From: Voacanga thouarsii
Taxonomy: Eukaryota; Streptophyta; Magnoliopsida; Gentianales; Apocynaceae
NCBI GenBank assembly: GCA_026120185.1
Contig: JANUWF010000008.1
Coordinates: 1,860,001 to 1,924,000, forward strand
DNA length: 64,000 nucleotides
Direction: 5' to 3'
Every line of letters begins with the position of its first letter. Positions within the stretch are counted from its first letter, which is position 1. Shown piece after piece: positions 26,065 through 36,914 of the stretch. The notes under the pieces were generated by a model. The model searched no databases, was not told the DNA's origin, and worked only from the letters and a program-made list of their open reading frames with translations. Position numbers and translations under genes: made by a program.

Positions 26065-26634
26065 GTTGGCACTAATTTTGTACTCCAAACCGAATGAGAT
26101 ATTGTATGGTGAAATGAGTTAATTGCACTAAAGTTTGTTATTGAAGGGTTCATGTCAAGCCACTTGACTTCCTGGACTCTTAGATGGTCATGATGTGTTG
26201 CTAGATACCACTCATGATCTGGGAATATGGGTTTATTAATTGATGAATTAATAAACCAATCCTGATTAGAATTAATATGATTAATTCTAATTAATTATGG
26301 ATTATTAATCTTAAAAATGTTTGGATGAATTCATGTTCTCTACCAATTGACTGGGAAACCTAATAGGTCACACACAATAGAGGATTATTTACTCAAGATG
26401 TTATTTGATAACTTAGTGAGGTTAATTGGGAGAAAGAGAAGTTATTGTGGACAAATTATAATTAGTTATAATTTGTGATCTAAGTTGTAATTGTAAGAAC
26501 TTGATGTTTCCAATTACAATTAGGGAATTCTAATAGGATTAGAATTCTCAGTTTTGGAAGGAATTTTTGTGTGACATATATTATGAGTCACACGAAACCC
26601 TAGAAGTAGGATTAACACAGAAAAACACAGCCAC

Positions 26635-26636
<2 letters not shown>

Positions 26637-26677
<41 letters not shown>

Positions 26678-26701
26678 TTCTCTCTCTCTCTCTCTCTCTC
26701 A
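26637..26701 (+). repeat. Compound (CAT)n-(CT)n microsatellite
   Basis: About 13 CAT units followed directly by about 11 CT units near the 3' end of D2. The other D copies have only the CT part. Confidence 0.95.
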
Positions 26702-27331
26702 TTTTGCTGAAAATGAAAACAGCCCTAGCCGCCTTCTTTTTCTTCTAGCACAAGAAACTTTGGTGCTTGAGTATTCTTATGTGTGGATTACTATTAGAGA
26801 TAATCACACACTATGATTATAGTGGTTAGACATCCAACTCTCAAGAAGTTTGCACAAGAGGATTGTTGGATCGTGCCTCGACTTGAAGAAGAAAATTTTT
26901 GTTCTTCGAACGATCACCCAAAGGTAAAAGCTGTTACCTTTATTATCATTATGTCTTGTTTTCCACACATAGACGGGTCTTGGGAGGGTATCTTGGTTAA
27001 TTTTTCACTGCACCGTATAGGATACGAGCTTGAGATACCCAACAGATGATAATTTTGGGTTAGGTCAAACTCCAAAACACTCTTTTATACATATAAACTC
27101 TATACTTTTCCTTATTCCAATTTTTGAATTTCAAAAAGTTGGTTTGCGCATTTCTCTAAACTTCTATGAGAAATTTATCTTTTCAATGCACTTTATATTC
27201 CATTACTCTAGACATTCAAAGCATTCTGATTTTTCTCAATACCCTTGTAACCGATTCCTCCAAAAAGTCTCTGTGTTCTTCTTTTTCAAAGAAAAACTGC
27301 CAGTCCAAAAAGAAAAAGCCCTAATCTTCTA

Positions 27332-28846
27332 ATGGCAAAAATGAAATCTTCTGCACCAAAACCAAAGACGGGGCACAAAATGTCTCCAAAAATGAAGAAA
27401 AAGAGTTCAACTTCAAGCAAAGTGAAAGGGAAAGAAATATCTCCTCAACCGAACTTCTAGGCGTCTCACTATGACTTATCAATGTCTTCTCTGGAATAAA
27501 TGAGTTCTGGAAATTAGGTACTTCATTTCATAGACTCTAAATGTGAAACTGATTATAATGACCGGGTGTCAAGGAACAGAACGGTTATTTCTGGTTACCG
27601 TGCTAATCCTTCGGCCTTTCTAAATCTTTCAAATGTACTGAATATGTTTGAACACATTGGATAGGGTAGTTTACTTTCTATAGATGAGAAATTATTTACT
27701 CCTCTTGTCTGGGAATTTTATGTGAATTTAAGAAAAGGTCATCTTGAGGAAATTGAGGGAGGTTTCATAATTCGTTAGTATGTGTCAAGAGTTAAGGGAA
27801 AAGACATTAAGTTTGATCACCGTCTATTAATTAGGATCTGTGATGTGAGGGATGCTGGAATTTAGTATTTTGAGTTGAACAAATTTCCTAAGGGAAATGA
27901 TATCTTTGGTTTGAAGAATTTTGAGGAAATATTTACTGGAGGGAAGAGTTTTAGGAACTCTGGTAACAAAAGTACGAAGTGGCTTAATCAAGTTGGAAGG
28001 ATTTTGCACCATATGGTGTCCACTATGGTGGTTCCGAGCTATGGACATAAGATCTCCATAAGCATTTTGCAAATGGTAATCATGTTGACCCTGGCAGAGG
28101 GTAGGCAAATAAACTTTGGTTTTTAGCTACCAAATTAGTGTTGAGTCAAGGAATACATCAAGTAAAGATCTGCCTTATGGAAATCTATTATCTAGAGTGT
28201 TTAGTTATTTTTAGGTTAATTTAAATTCAGTTCCTAGTGATCTAACAAAGATGAATGTTTTCAGTTTTAACTCCTTTGAGAGAATGGGTTATATGAGAGT
28301 AGGTAATGAATGGAAGCTGCTGAGAGATACTAAGGGTAAAGAAAGAGAACATTTGATGAAAATCAAATAAGAAGGAAAGTCTGTTCCTATTGTTAGAACA
28401 AAAAGAAAATTTGAAGATAATCCTCAGGCAGAATCCTCTGCTGAGAGGAAAGAAAAGGATAAGGGATTATCTGTGAGCATATTGGATGCCATCAACTCAC
28501 TGGTTGTGAAATTGGATAATCTCAGTTCTGAACTTCAAAGTCTTGGAAACAGATTATCTGCAGTAGAAAAGATTGCAAAAATTGATGCACCAGTGTCTAC
28601 CCCAACAATGTCTGCTCAAGAAAAGGAAGAACCTGTTATTGAAAGAGAACCTGATCTACCTACCGCAGAGGAAGAGCATGCTACTGAGCAAACTTAGGAA
28701 ACTATAGCAACTTCTGCATCCTCTAAACCATAATCATCTGGAAAGAGACAAAAGCATGTTGTGGTGAAGAAAAAGTCCAATCGGATAGCTAGTCAACACT
28801 CTAAAAAGGGTGCCAGTTCAAAAGCTGAAACCATTAACATCTCCTA
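27332..28846 (+). pseudogene. Copia-C accessory ORF (plant transposon protein, Transposase_32-like)
   Basis: This is an extra gene after pol, of unknown function, often called env-like in Sireviruses, although I see no signal peptide or membrane segment. The start is the ATG at 27332 (MAKMKSSAPKPKTGHKMSP), a Lys-rich leader. The core reads YNDRVSRNRTVISGYR, TPLVWEFYVNLRKGHLEE, VSRVKGKDIKFDHRLLIRI, YFELNKFPKGNDI and MVSTMVVPSYGHKISISILQ, ending RQINFGF at 28125. The C-terminal frame 28473-28697 is a predicted coiled coil (SILDAINSLVVKLDNLSSEL) followed by a Glu/Pro-rich tail and a Lys-rich end. Stops at 27458, 27662, 27776, 27863 and elsewhere make it non-functional. It is homologous to the Copia-A ORF at 1-534. 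Confidence 0.65.
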
Positions 28847-30051
28847 AGAAGACCAGTTGGGCAGAATGATGTTCAGTTGATATCTCTCCATCAATTTACT
28901 TTTTGAAAATTAAACAATTTATTTTCCTATTTTTAATTTATACACAAGGGTAATTGCTTATTTTCTGCATAGTGCTTAAATTCTAACTATTTCCTATCTA
29001 TCTATATTCTGTTTCTGCTTCCTTTTTTATATTACTCTTTTTTATTGATAACAAAGGGGGAGAAAAGATTAGACTATAGACGATATGCATGACTGGGATA
29101 TTGGTTAAGACTGATATAAATTATTATGTTTTGATCTAAACTGTATGGATTTTGGTTAAGATATGAAAGAGGAGAAGATATTAGACTGATATAATCTAAT
29201 GTGATACTATTTGGAAAACTGTTTGATTTATTGGATATGATTATTGACAAATTATTGAAAGTTTATGCTTGAAATGTTGGGATAATTTTTTACTAAACTT
29301 CTGCTTCTAATACCTTGTGGATGATTTGATGAACTCTGATTTCAATTTACGGTCACTCAAGTCTTTTTATCCAAAAGTATTCTCTTTATAATAAAGGTAT
29401 CTTTGAGATCAATCTGATAAGATGTGGATATGATTCTGTGACTAAATCAAAATTTTAGTTAGATGGATTGATTAAACATTCTTTAAAAAAAAAAAAAACT
29501 TGAAAATCCATTATTTCGTGCATTGTGTTAGGGGGAGTTTTGGACTCATATTTTCTAGATCCAAAAAAATCTTTTTCTAAAAGTCATACTGATTTGAGAA
29601 CACACCTTTTGGACATCCAAAATCTGCATCTAAAATGCATTTCTAAAAAAGTCTCGTTTTATACTTACTTTCAAAAATGTTTTGGACGTACAAAATTGAT
29701 TTCTATTTTTCCTCTCATTTTCAAATATTCATATAAGCAAATATTATGGGGGAGCATCTTATCATATAACTTGCCTACTATATTTCCTTTATTTATTGAA
29801 TCATTTTGAATATTCAAAAGGATATAGAGATAGGATAGGCCTTAGGCTCATTGAGTTATGCTTGCGAGCACATGCTTTAAAATCATCTATCTTAATCTCA
29901 TAAGCTCTCTTTGAGACCTATAATAAGAGATTGCATTTCAATAAAAAATTATTCGTATCTCTCTTGATCAACATGTTCACTCTATACACATTATTGTTCT
30001 TTATAAATGGCATTTTTTTTCATGTTTGTCATCACTCAAAAAGGGAGAGAT
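28847..30051 (+). other. Copia-C 3' untranslated region with repeated polypurine tracts
   Basis: About 1.2 kb of non-coding sequence between the accessory ORF and the 3' LTR. G-rich purine words occur at 29053-29066 (AAAGGGGGAGAAAAG), 29529-29537 (TAGGGGGAG), 29748-29754 (GGGGGAG) and 30038-30050 (AAAAAGGGAGAGA, adjoining the LTR). Repeated PPT-like tracts are a known Sirevirus trait. Only the last is in the position to prime plus-strand synthesis of the LTR. A 94-residue open frame at 29525-29809 has no recognisable domain and I take it as chance. Confidence 0.65.
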
Positions 30052-31258
30052 TGTTAGCCCTAAGGGCTTTCTCCTATGTTTTGATTAATAACAAACGTTG
30101 ATATGAACTAACTTGTGTAATTTATATGTGATAGGACATGTTTGACCTCTATTCTTCTAAGGCATTCAGATATGATTGTTAGGCAACTCTTCAGTAATAG
30201 AATTCAAGTATGAAAGATAAAAAAGAAGATCAAAGTATTTGAGGTTGCATACTAAGAAGTCCTTATAAAAGAACTTTAGACTAAAAAGTGTTATTAAGGC
30301 ATTTTTATTAATTCCTACGTCTCTTTACCTTTTGATTCAATTGATTTTTGCCGTGAAGCACACAAAGAAGAAGATTTCAAAGTTTTAAAAATCTCAGAAT
30401 TTTGGATTGAGTAGTTTGGATGTTTCTGCATCCAAAAGATACGTTCAAAATCCTGTATACTGTGTTGAAATGTTTCTTGCCTAAAAAGTGTCATTTTGAA
30501 CTTACCTTTTGGATGCTTCGTCATCTGAAACCTGAGTCCAAAACATGGATCAATTTAACAAAAAAGTTATAGTCATTGGCACTTTACATTTTGGCTCTAT
30601 AAATAGCCTCTAAGCAAGATTAGATAGAAGATTTTTGTAACATTCTTCTAAGAAACACTATTGCTCAACCTTTACAAAAATCTCATTTTATCAAGTGCTT
30701 CAAAGTGAATTCATATTGTGTCAAAGGTAAAAGTATTTATACTTTGTACCTTAGTGAACATCTGCTCAAATAAGTAAACTTTTATTGTTCTATTGATATT
30801 CAATCTCCTTTGTAGTATAAGGTTGTGGTGTAAAACCCATTTGGGGTGAACTTTGTTGTGATTGTTTGATTGAGAGGTTTTGGAAAACCTTATGTGGTGA
30901 TCCTCTCTTGTATGTGGTATAGTTTGATTTCATTAAGTGGAGTAAATGAAACCTAGTTGAAAAATCCTTAAGTGTGAGCTTAAGGTAGTGGACGTAAATA
31001 TTGGTAGATCGAACCACTATACATACTGTGTCTCATTTCTTTTCTTTCATCATTAACTACATTGAATTTCCATCTTTAGTCTGAATCTGGATATTTATCA
31101 AAAATTTCTTGGATAGCTTTCTTTTTTACCATAAAGTTGGTCCAAGAACCTTGACGATCATTGTTATTCTGCATATCAGACAATTTGAAAATTTTTAGTT
31201 TTCCAAATACCTTATTCACCCCCTCCCCCCTCCCCCCTCCCCCCTCTAAGGTTTTTCA
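30052..31258 (+). repeat. Copia-C 3' LTR
   Basis: Begins TGTTAGCCCTAAGGGC and ends GGTTTTTCA. It has a TATA box at 30598-30605. Unlike the 5' LTR, it carries a tandem CCCCCCT minisatellite just before its end (about 31221-31246), where the 5' copy has a single unit. It also lacks about 8 bp of the 5' copy near 30570. Confidence 0.92.
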
Positions 31259-31263
31259 CATGC

Positions 31264-32199
31264 TCAGCCAGATAAAGACATATAAAGATATTTCATAGAT
31301 ATTTCAGATATTTGACGCCACACGTAATCATAAGGCATCCTAGACAATGCCTCAGTATTCACATATAATTAGCAAGAATAACAAAAAATAAAAAGTCTCG
31401 AAAGCACAGATGTCAAAATCCTAAATCTTAGTAATAATCACCATTTCTAAGCTTCCATCATCATAATACGGTCTTATCCATCAAATCGAAACTAAGATAG
31501 TCAAAATTGGAAGACTAGCATAAGTATCAAGATCATATATCTCTTTATCACGTGTAGTCCTCTTATATCCAAAGAATCTCACATAAGTATACTTATCACA
31601 TTCCCTAAAATATCTAACTATTCGTATCAACATAGACTTTCTCTTACAACCTTATCAAGGTTACCATCATTGCAATACATAGGGATGACATTTCCTGCCA
31701 TGTCTACTTATCAACATGCAACATGATTTTCAAGTTCAAATAACCATCAAAATAGCTCAAAAATAGATAACCATAATCATTCTTAAATTCTAAACCCTTG
31801 ATTTTGAAGGTAATACTCAATCCTAGGCTCAACTCAACCTAGACTTAACTAACAATTCTAGATTCCATAAGTTAGAAGCTATTTCATTCTAAAAAAATAC
31901 CTCTAACCATGCTATTAGCTTCAGTCTTACACTCCTTGAAATTTAGCTCTCCAAGATCATTATCCTGGGCTATACTTTTAACTTTCGAGTTCTAATTTCT
32001 ATGTTATTACTACCATAAAATTCATATATATCAACAAGTGCCCGAGTTATGACAAGTACAGGGCTTCACAAGGGCTATGGCAATGTGGCAATCTTATACG
32101 TTCTAACAATCTTATTCATGGAAAATACACATAGCTTAACAAAAATAATAAAACTTAAAATTCTAAATCTATTAAACTAAGGTAACCACATAAACCTAG
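31264..32199 (-). other. Chromovirus-1 leader/gag start, unreadable
   Basis: The chromovirus interior between Copia-C and the PBS. It should hold the 5' leader and the start of gag. No minus-strand frame gives a recognisable gag word; frames are short and full of stops. Confidence 0.4.
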
Positions 32200-32212
32200 T
32201 CTCTGATACCAC
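32200..32212 (-). promoter_or_regulatory. Chromovirus-1 primer binding site (tRNA-iMet type)
   Basis: The minus strand reads TGGTATCAGAGA starting next to the 5' LTR end (ATTACA). It matches the initiator tRNA complement except for the last base. Confidence 0.85.
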
Positions 32213-32213
32213 T

Positions 32214-35200
32214 TGTAATACCAACTGCCTATGTACCCAAAAAGGGCAAGGATGTCACCCTGTCCAAAGGACAAGGGGTCTTTATAACGAGGTAATAAAA
32301 GACTTAACCAAAGGAATTAAAACTTAAACGGTTTACAATCCAAATAAAACTTATACAGGGTCTTAAAATAAAGGATAATAAAACATTGTTAGAACCAGTT
32401 TCGTAACATTCAATTTTAAAATATCAAAACCGTAATTGCAATTGAAATCAATAGATTTAAATACAAGAGTGGCATTTTCAATTTGCATATATAAAAATTA
32501 ACTTTATTTCAAAAAAATCGACCACTGAGCAATAACGCGGGCAATGATGCAGGCTATGAAACCTTACATCATAGCCCTAAGTCATGAAACCCTGCATTAT
32601 AACCCATGCTAACTGTACAGTAATACTTCTGCACCACAGTACGGTAGGTGCTCAGCTCACTGGGTAGGGATGCTCCTCCGTCTCCCATACCCCTACAAAC
32701 TTTGGTTGTCCATGCCGAAATACAAAATCAGTCATACTTGGGACTAGTTTGCTAGCTCGGACTGGTCTAACTCACTAACACTGTCGCCCAATAAAAAACG
32801 AATTCATCTCTTGGAGGTGGCCGCCTACAGTAAAACTAGCACACTCTCTCTTAAGCTAGTATTAGTGGGCTATGCTTATTAAGTACTCAACGATATTGCA
32901 ACAAGGAAACTCATTAGCATCAAATAGTAGACAAAAAGAAAATATTTAGCATGACTTGGTAAACCTTGTTCAAAACATTTAGTGGGGAAAAAAACCAAGT
33001 GAGTCATTTTAAAAATCCTTTTGTTTAAAAAAATAGTGCATTAGTTGAAATCGAATAAGGAAACTAGTCATGTTAAATATTTATCACAACAATCCTTGTT
33101 TCCATTGATATCACAAAACATTTAACAACTTACAATTGCTATATTTCATAAACATTTTTAATGCAAGAACTTACCTTGGTGTAGTAAATTATTTTCTTAC
33201 TCCGAACGAGTGTATCCTTGCTCTTGACAATCTTCCAAGTCTACAAGTCATAAAATAAATAAGTCACCACCTATTCCCAATACTTTAGGGAATTATATTC
33301 CTTTTATAACTAATTCTCCAAATTCACATGTAACAAGCAAATCTTTAAATAAATCCTTATCTAAGCCTTTGCTCCATCCCTGAATGTCACCCATATATTT
33401 GCCATGCTATTCGAGGTGAATTAATAATAAAGAGTTGCCTTAAAAATTATTAAGTTGCTCACAAATTCCAGTAATAAGCCCCTCTTTCCTAAAAAATATA
33501 AAAAGTATGTAAAAACCTCGGAAGGACCCCAATTTTTACAGAGATATACCCTAATACATATCAAACAGAATCCAAGTGGTCTTGCATGCAAATTAGACTT
33601 TATTTGCATCCAAAAATTTTATTTTCGTTACTGAAGCTTTCTGTCCAAATTTGCCTAGGTATAAAGAAAAAATCGTAACTCTTGAGCCCCTCAACAGAAA
33701 ATTCTGAAATTTTACAGCTAACTTCTACACACTAGGCTACATTTTCTCTATTTTTACCTTCCCCAAATTCGGCCTTTTTCACTACAAAATACCGGCTGAT
33801 CGGCAAAATAGAACACTCTGTTTTCTCATGTCTTTAAAAAATTACTGAGATTTATCTAAGGGTTTTATTGCATGATATCTAGCATAATCACACCCTAAAC
33901 ATGTATATTAAACAACATAAAAAGTCCTTAAAGTAATAAATTACTTTGCTATTTCATTTTGAATTAAAACAAACAACTATCACAGGTTTACAAAAATTCT
34001 AGCAAGTATGTAATTTGTTCTAGGCTTCAAGAAATCAACTTTCTGGTTTTATTACTTCAAGAAAAACACATCCCTAGGGTACTATAGATGAGGCAACACA
34101 ACCGTTAGCTTACACACTTCAAGATCTTTCAATAAAACATCAAGAAGTCATCTTTTCTTAGGAAAAATTCTAGGTTTTTATGAAAATACAATTTAAAAGA
34201 AAATTGTGTTTTCATTTGTATATATCCTTTGAAAGAATGTTTCTGTTTCAAGATTTAAACAAGTATTACTCTCAAACATAATTCTTTAATAATCTTTTTC
34301 CTAGAAAAATTACTTTAAAAATTTATAACGCAAGAACTCTAATTTTTCCAAAACCGTCGGCACTAGGGTTTAAAGGAAAATAAAGGCTTTTGTTATTACC
34401 TCTTGCTTCAACATCCTTTATCACTCTTGGAAGAAATAATATGTTTTGTTGCCTTTGATTTCACCTAAATCTTCCAGCTTTCAATTCAAGAATGATGTTT
34501 CAATAGTGTAACAATGTGCAGAATTTTCAGTAAGCAAAACAATTAACTCTTGAGTGCAATGGGAGGGAAATTTTGTGTGAGCGGTGAGAGAGGGAGAGGG
34601 AGATAGTTGCTACGGTAGAAAAGGGCTCAAAAATCTTATTATATAGGTTTTATATAGATGAATTATGATATGTTTAGGAAATAAAAAAATTAAGGAAAAT
34701 TCTATTTTTCTCTTAGTTTTATGTAATTAAAAAGCTTCCTATAATTAATTTATCATAACCCTAGTACGTTTGGAGAGATAGGTGGTGGCACAAGAAGAGG
34801 AAATAGGAAAGAGAATATTCTCTAATTTATCCTAAGCATTAAAGGATTGGAAAAATATAAAATTCATTTTAAGATATTTTCTCAATTACACAAGAATTGA
34901 GGTTTCCCTCTTTCTCTTGTCCTAGGTGGTGGCTACTAGGCTTCTAGAAGCCTAGTAATCCCCTCTAAATATTCTCCTAGCTAGGTTAAATATTTAAATT
35001 AAGAAAATTCAATTTCTCTTCAAATAAAATAAAATATGAGAAAAATCTTGCTAGTCTAATATTTAAATACTTCCTAAAATTAATACATAAGCAAATATAT
35101 GAAATGATCATATAATGAGTATTTAATAAATATAAATAGTAAATGCTCAAATATAATAAGGAAATAAATAAGTAATTATTTATCAACTAATAAATAGTTG

Positions 35201-35257
35201 TCTAAATTATTTTAATTAACAGCTACTCAATAATTAAATATGCAATTTAGAGTTAGC

Positions 35258-35292
<35 letters not shown>

Positions 35293-35499
35293 CTATAATT
35301 AAATGTGCTAGAACATTCTATCCATCATTATTTTAAATATCAATATCTCATACATCGCTAAAACACAACAATTCTTCCATAATCATACTCAAATAAATTC
35401 ATTTATACCATGCCAAATATGTTTATATGCAAAAATGCTCATGGTATATGGTCCATATATTTCCCCCATTTCTAGGAACATTTAGGGTGAGGTGTCACA
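32214..35499 (-). repeat. Chromovirus-1 5' LTR
   Basis: Partner of 1910-5391, 3.29 kb. On the plus strand it begins TGTAATACCAACTGCC and ends GAGGTGTCACA. A TATA-like box lies at 34648-34656. An (AT)n run at 35263-35290 is longer than in the 3' LTR. Confidence 0.9.
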
Positions 35500-36137
35500 C
35501 TAAGTTTTTCATACCAAGCACGTGGAGCTTCTTTAAACCATAAAGTGTTTTGTAAAGCTTGAAAACATGATTTGAAACATGTTCATGAATAAAACCAAGG
35601 GGTTGCTCCACATATACTTCTTCTTCAATAAACCATTTTAAAAGGCACTTTTAATATCCATTTGATAGAGCATGAAGCCATTGAAAGATGCAAAGCCAAG
35701 CAACATTCATTCTAATATAGCAACAAATGTAAATGCCTCATCATACCTCTTCTTAATTGAATAATTGGGCAACAAGTCTAGCTTCGTTTCTAATAACAAT
35801 ACCATGCTCATCAAATTTATTCCCAAATACCTACTTAGTACCAATCACAAAATAGTCAAGTGGTTTAGGAACAAGTTTCCAAACTTAATTTCTTTCGAAT
35901 TGATTCAATTCTTCTTGCATGGACATAATCTAAAAATTATCACACAAAGCCACATCAGTACAACCAGGTTCAATGCTTGAAAGTAAGGCGAAATTATCAA
36001 TAAAGTTACCTTCTGGTTTTGACACTACAATTTATATCTCCGATAATTTGCTCTTTTGGATGTCCAATTTTGTACTTCCATTCTTTTGGTAAGCTTTGAT
36101 TAACATGATCTTCAGTTCTTTGCTCACTATCTTCAGC
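35500..36137 (-). pseudogene. Copia-A reverse transcriptase, N-terminal fragment
   Basis: On the minus strand, broken frames give the start of copia RT: KLVPKPLDYFVIGTKYVFG, then EEEVYVEQPLGFIHEHVSNH and VFKLYKTLYGLKK, ending PRAWYEKLS at the chromovirus junction. The remainder is at 1387-1904. CTAAG at 35500-35504 is the right copy of the chromovirus target duplication. Frameshifts and stops are frequent. Confidence 0.75.
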
Positions 36138-36914
36138 TTATTTTTCTTCCAATTGTTCTTTTTTGGTATGGTTGTCAAGTGATGGAACTTTGTGATGTCT
36201 AATGCCATTTTCCTTTGAAGTACCTACATCATCGCCATCTTTTCTAGAAGAATATATACTAGATTCATAAAAAAAAAAAAAAAAAACATGTACGAATTCT
36301 TTCACACATAGAGTTCTTTTATTGTACACTCTATAGACCTTTTTGTTGGAAGAGTATCCAAGAAATATAGCCTCATCCGATTTGCTTTCGAATTTGCTAA
36401 GATTATCTCGAGTGTTGAGAACAAAACATTTGCATCCAAAAACTTTGAAGTATGAAATAGATGAAATTTTGTCAAACAGAAGTTCAAAAGGTGTTTTTCT
36501 AAGAAACGGTCTTAGCATAACACAGTTCACAATGTAGCATGTTGTATTCACAGCTTCAGCCTAAAAATATTTTGGGCGGGAGTTTTCACAAAGCATTAAT
36601 CTTGACATTTCTTGCAAAGTCCTATTTTTCCTCTCAACTACACTATTTTGTTGAGGGGTTTTTGCTGCTAAGAAGTTATGAGAAATACCATTCCCATCAC
36701 AAAATTTTGTAAACTCATGGTTGCAAAATTCTATGCCATTGTCACTTCTAATTGAAATCAATTTGCACCCAAGGGAATTTTGAACACAGTTGAGTAACTT
36801 TGAAAATTCAAAAAATGTTTCAACTTTTTGTGCAAGAAATAAGGTCCGAGTATATCTCAAAAAATCATCCACTAATACATAGGCAAACCTCTTACCACCA
36901 AGTCTAATGGTCAT
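36138..36914 (-). pseudogene. Copia-A integrase fragment
   Basis: Two open stretches cover the catalytic core and C-terminus. 36561-36914 has GGKRFAYVLVDDFLRYTRTL, ISIRSDNGIEFCNHEF (second catalytic Asp) and TPQQNSVVERKNRTLQEM (Glu). A stop follows, then 36138-36551 has CYIVNCVMLRPFLRKTPFEL, FKVFGCKCFVLNTRD and DEAIFLGYSSNKK. An A-run on the plus strand (about 36269-36286) adds a run of Phe codons. Homology is cut at 36914, just after the place where MDLFGP would precede, so the first catalytic Asp and everything upstream are lost to the insertion at 36915. It is very close to Copia-C integrase. Confidence 0.85.

Larger units (their letters stand above)
21043..27044 (+). mobile_element. Solo LTR, family D, copy D2 (split by a chromovirus solo LTR)
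   Basis: Starts TGTTAGTGTTGTGCCC and ends GATACCCAACA, flanked by the perfect duplication GATGA (21038-21042 and 27045-27049). Its two parts, 21043-21822 and 26065-27044, together match D1 and D3. It sits between the pol and accessory ORFs of Copia-C. A (CAT)n tract at 26637-26677 followed by (CT)n to about 26701 replaces the plain (CT)n of D1 and D3. Confidence 0.92.
14631..31258 (+). mobile_element. Copia-C, complete Sirevirus-like Ty1/copia element with nested solo LTRs
   Basis: Full element bounded by the perfect duplication CATGC (14626-14630 and 31259-31263). LTRs are 14631-15828 and 30052-31258. The order is PBS, gag, PR, IN, RT, RNase H, then an accessory ORF and a long 3' untranslated stretch with repeated polypurine tracts before the 3' LTR. 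The accessory ORF and multiple GGGGGAG tracts are hallmarks of the Sirevirus lineage; this is inference, not a search result. A 6-kb insertion (21043-27044) separates pol from the accessory ORF; without it the element is about 10.6 kb. All ORFs are disrupted. Confidence 0.92.
1910..35499 (-). mobile_element. Chromovirus-1 (Ty3/gypsy), full span with nested insertions
   Basis: This is a minus-strand Ty3/gypsy element whose two LTRs lie 27 kb apart because of later insertions. Evidence: direct LTRs at 1910-5391 and 32214-35499; the duplication CTAAG at 1905-1909 and 35500-35504; a tRNA-iMet-type PBS next to the right LTR; a PPT next to the left LTR; and pol remnants ending in a degenerate chromodomain beside the 3' LTR. 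Long LTRs plus a C-terminal chromodomain suggest the Tekay/Del lineage (inference). Four insertions add up: 6779-11064, 12751-14442, and Copia-C at 14631-31258 with its own passengers. Without them the internal region is only about 4.2 kb, and it is heavily decayed. Confidence 0.88.
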
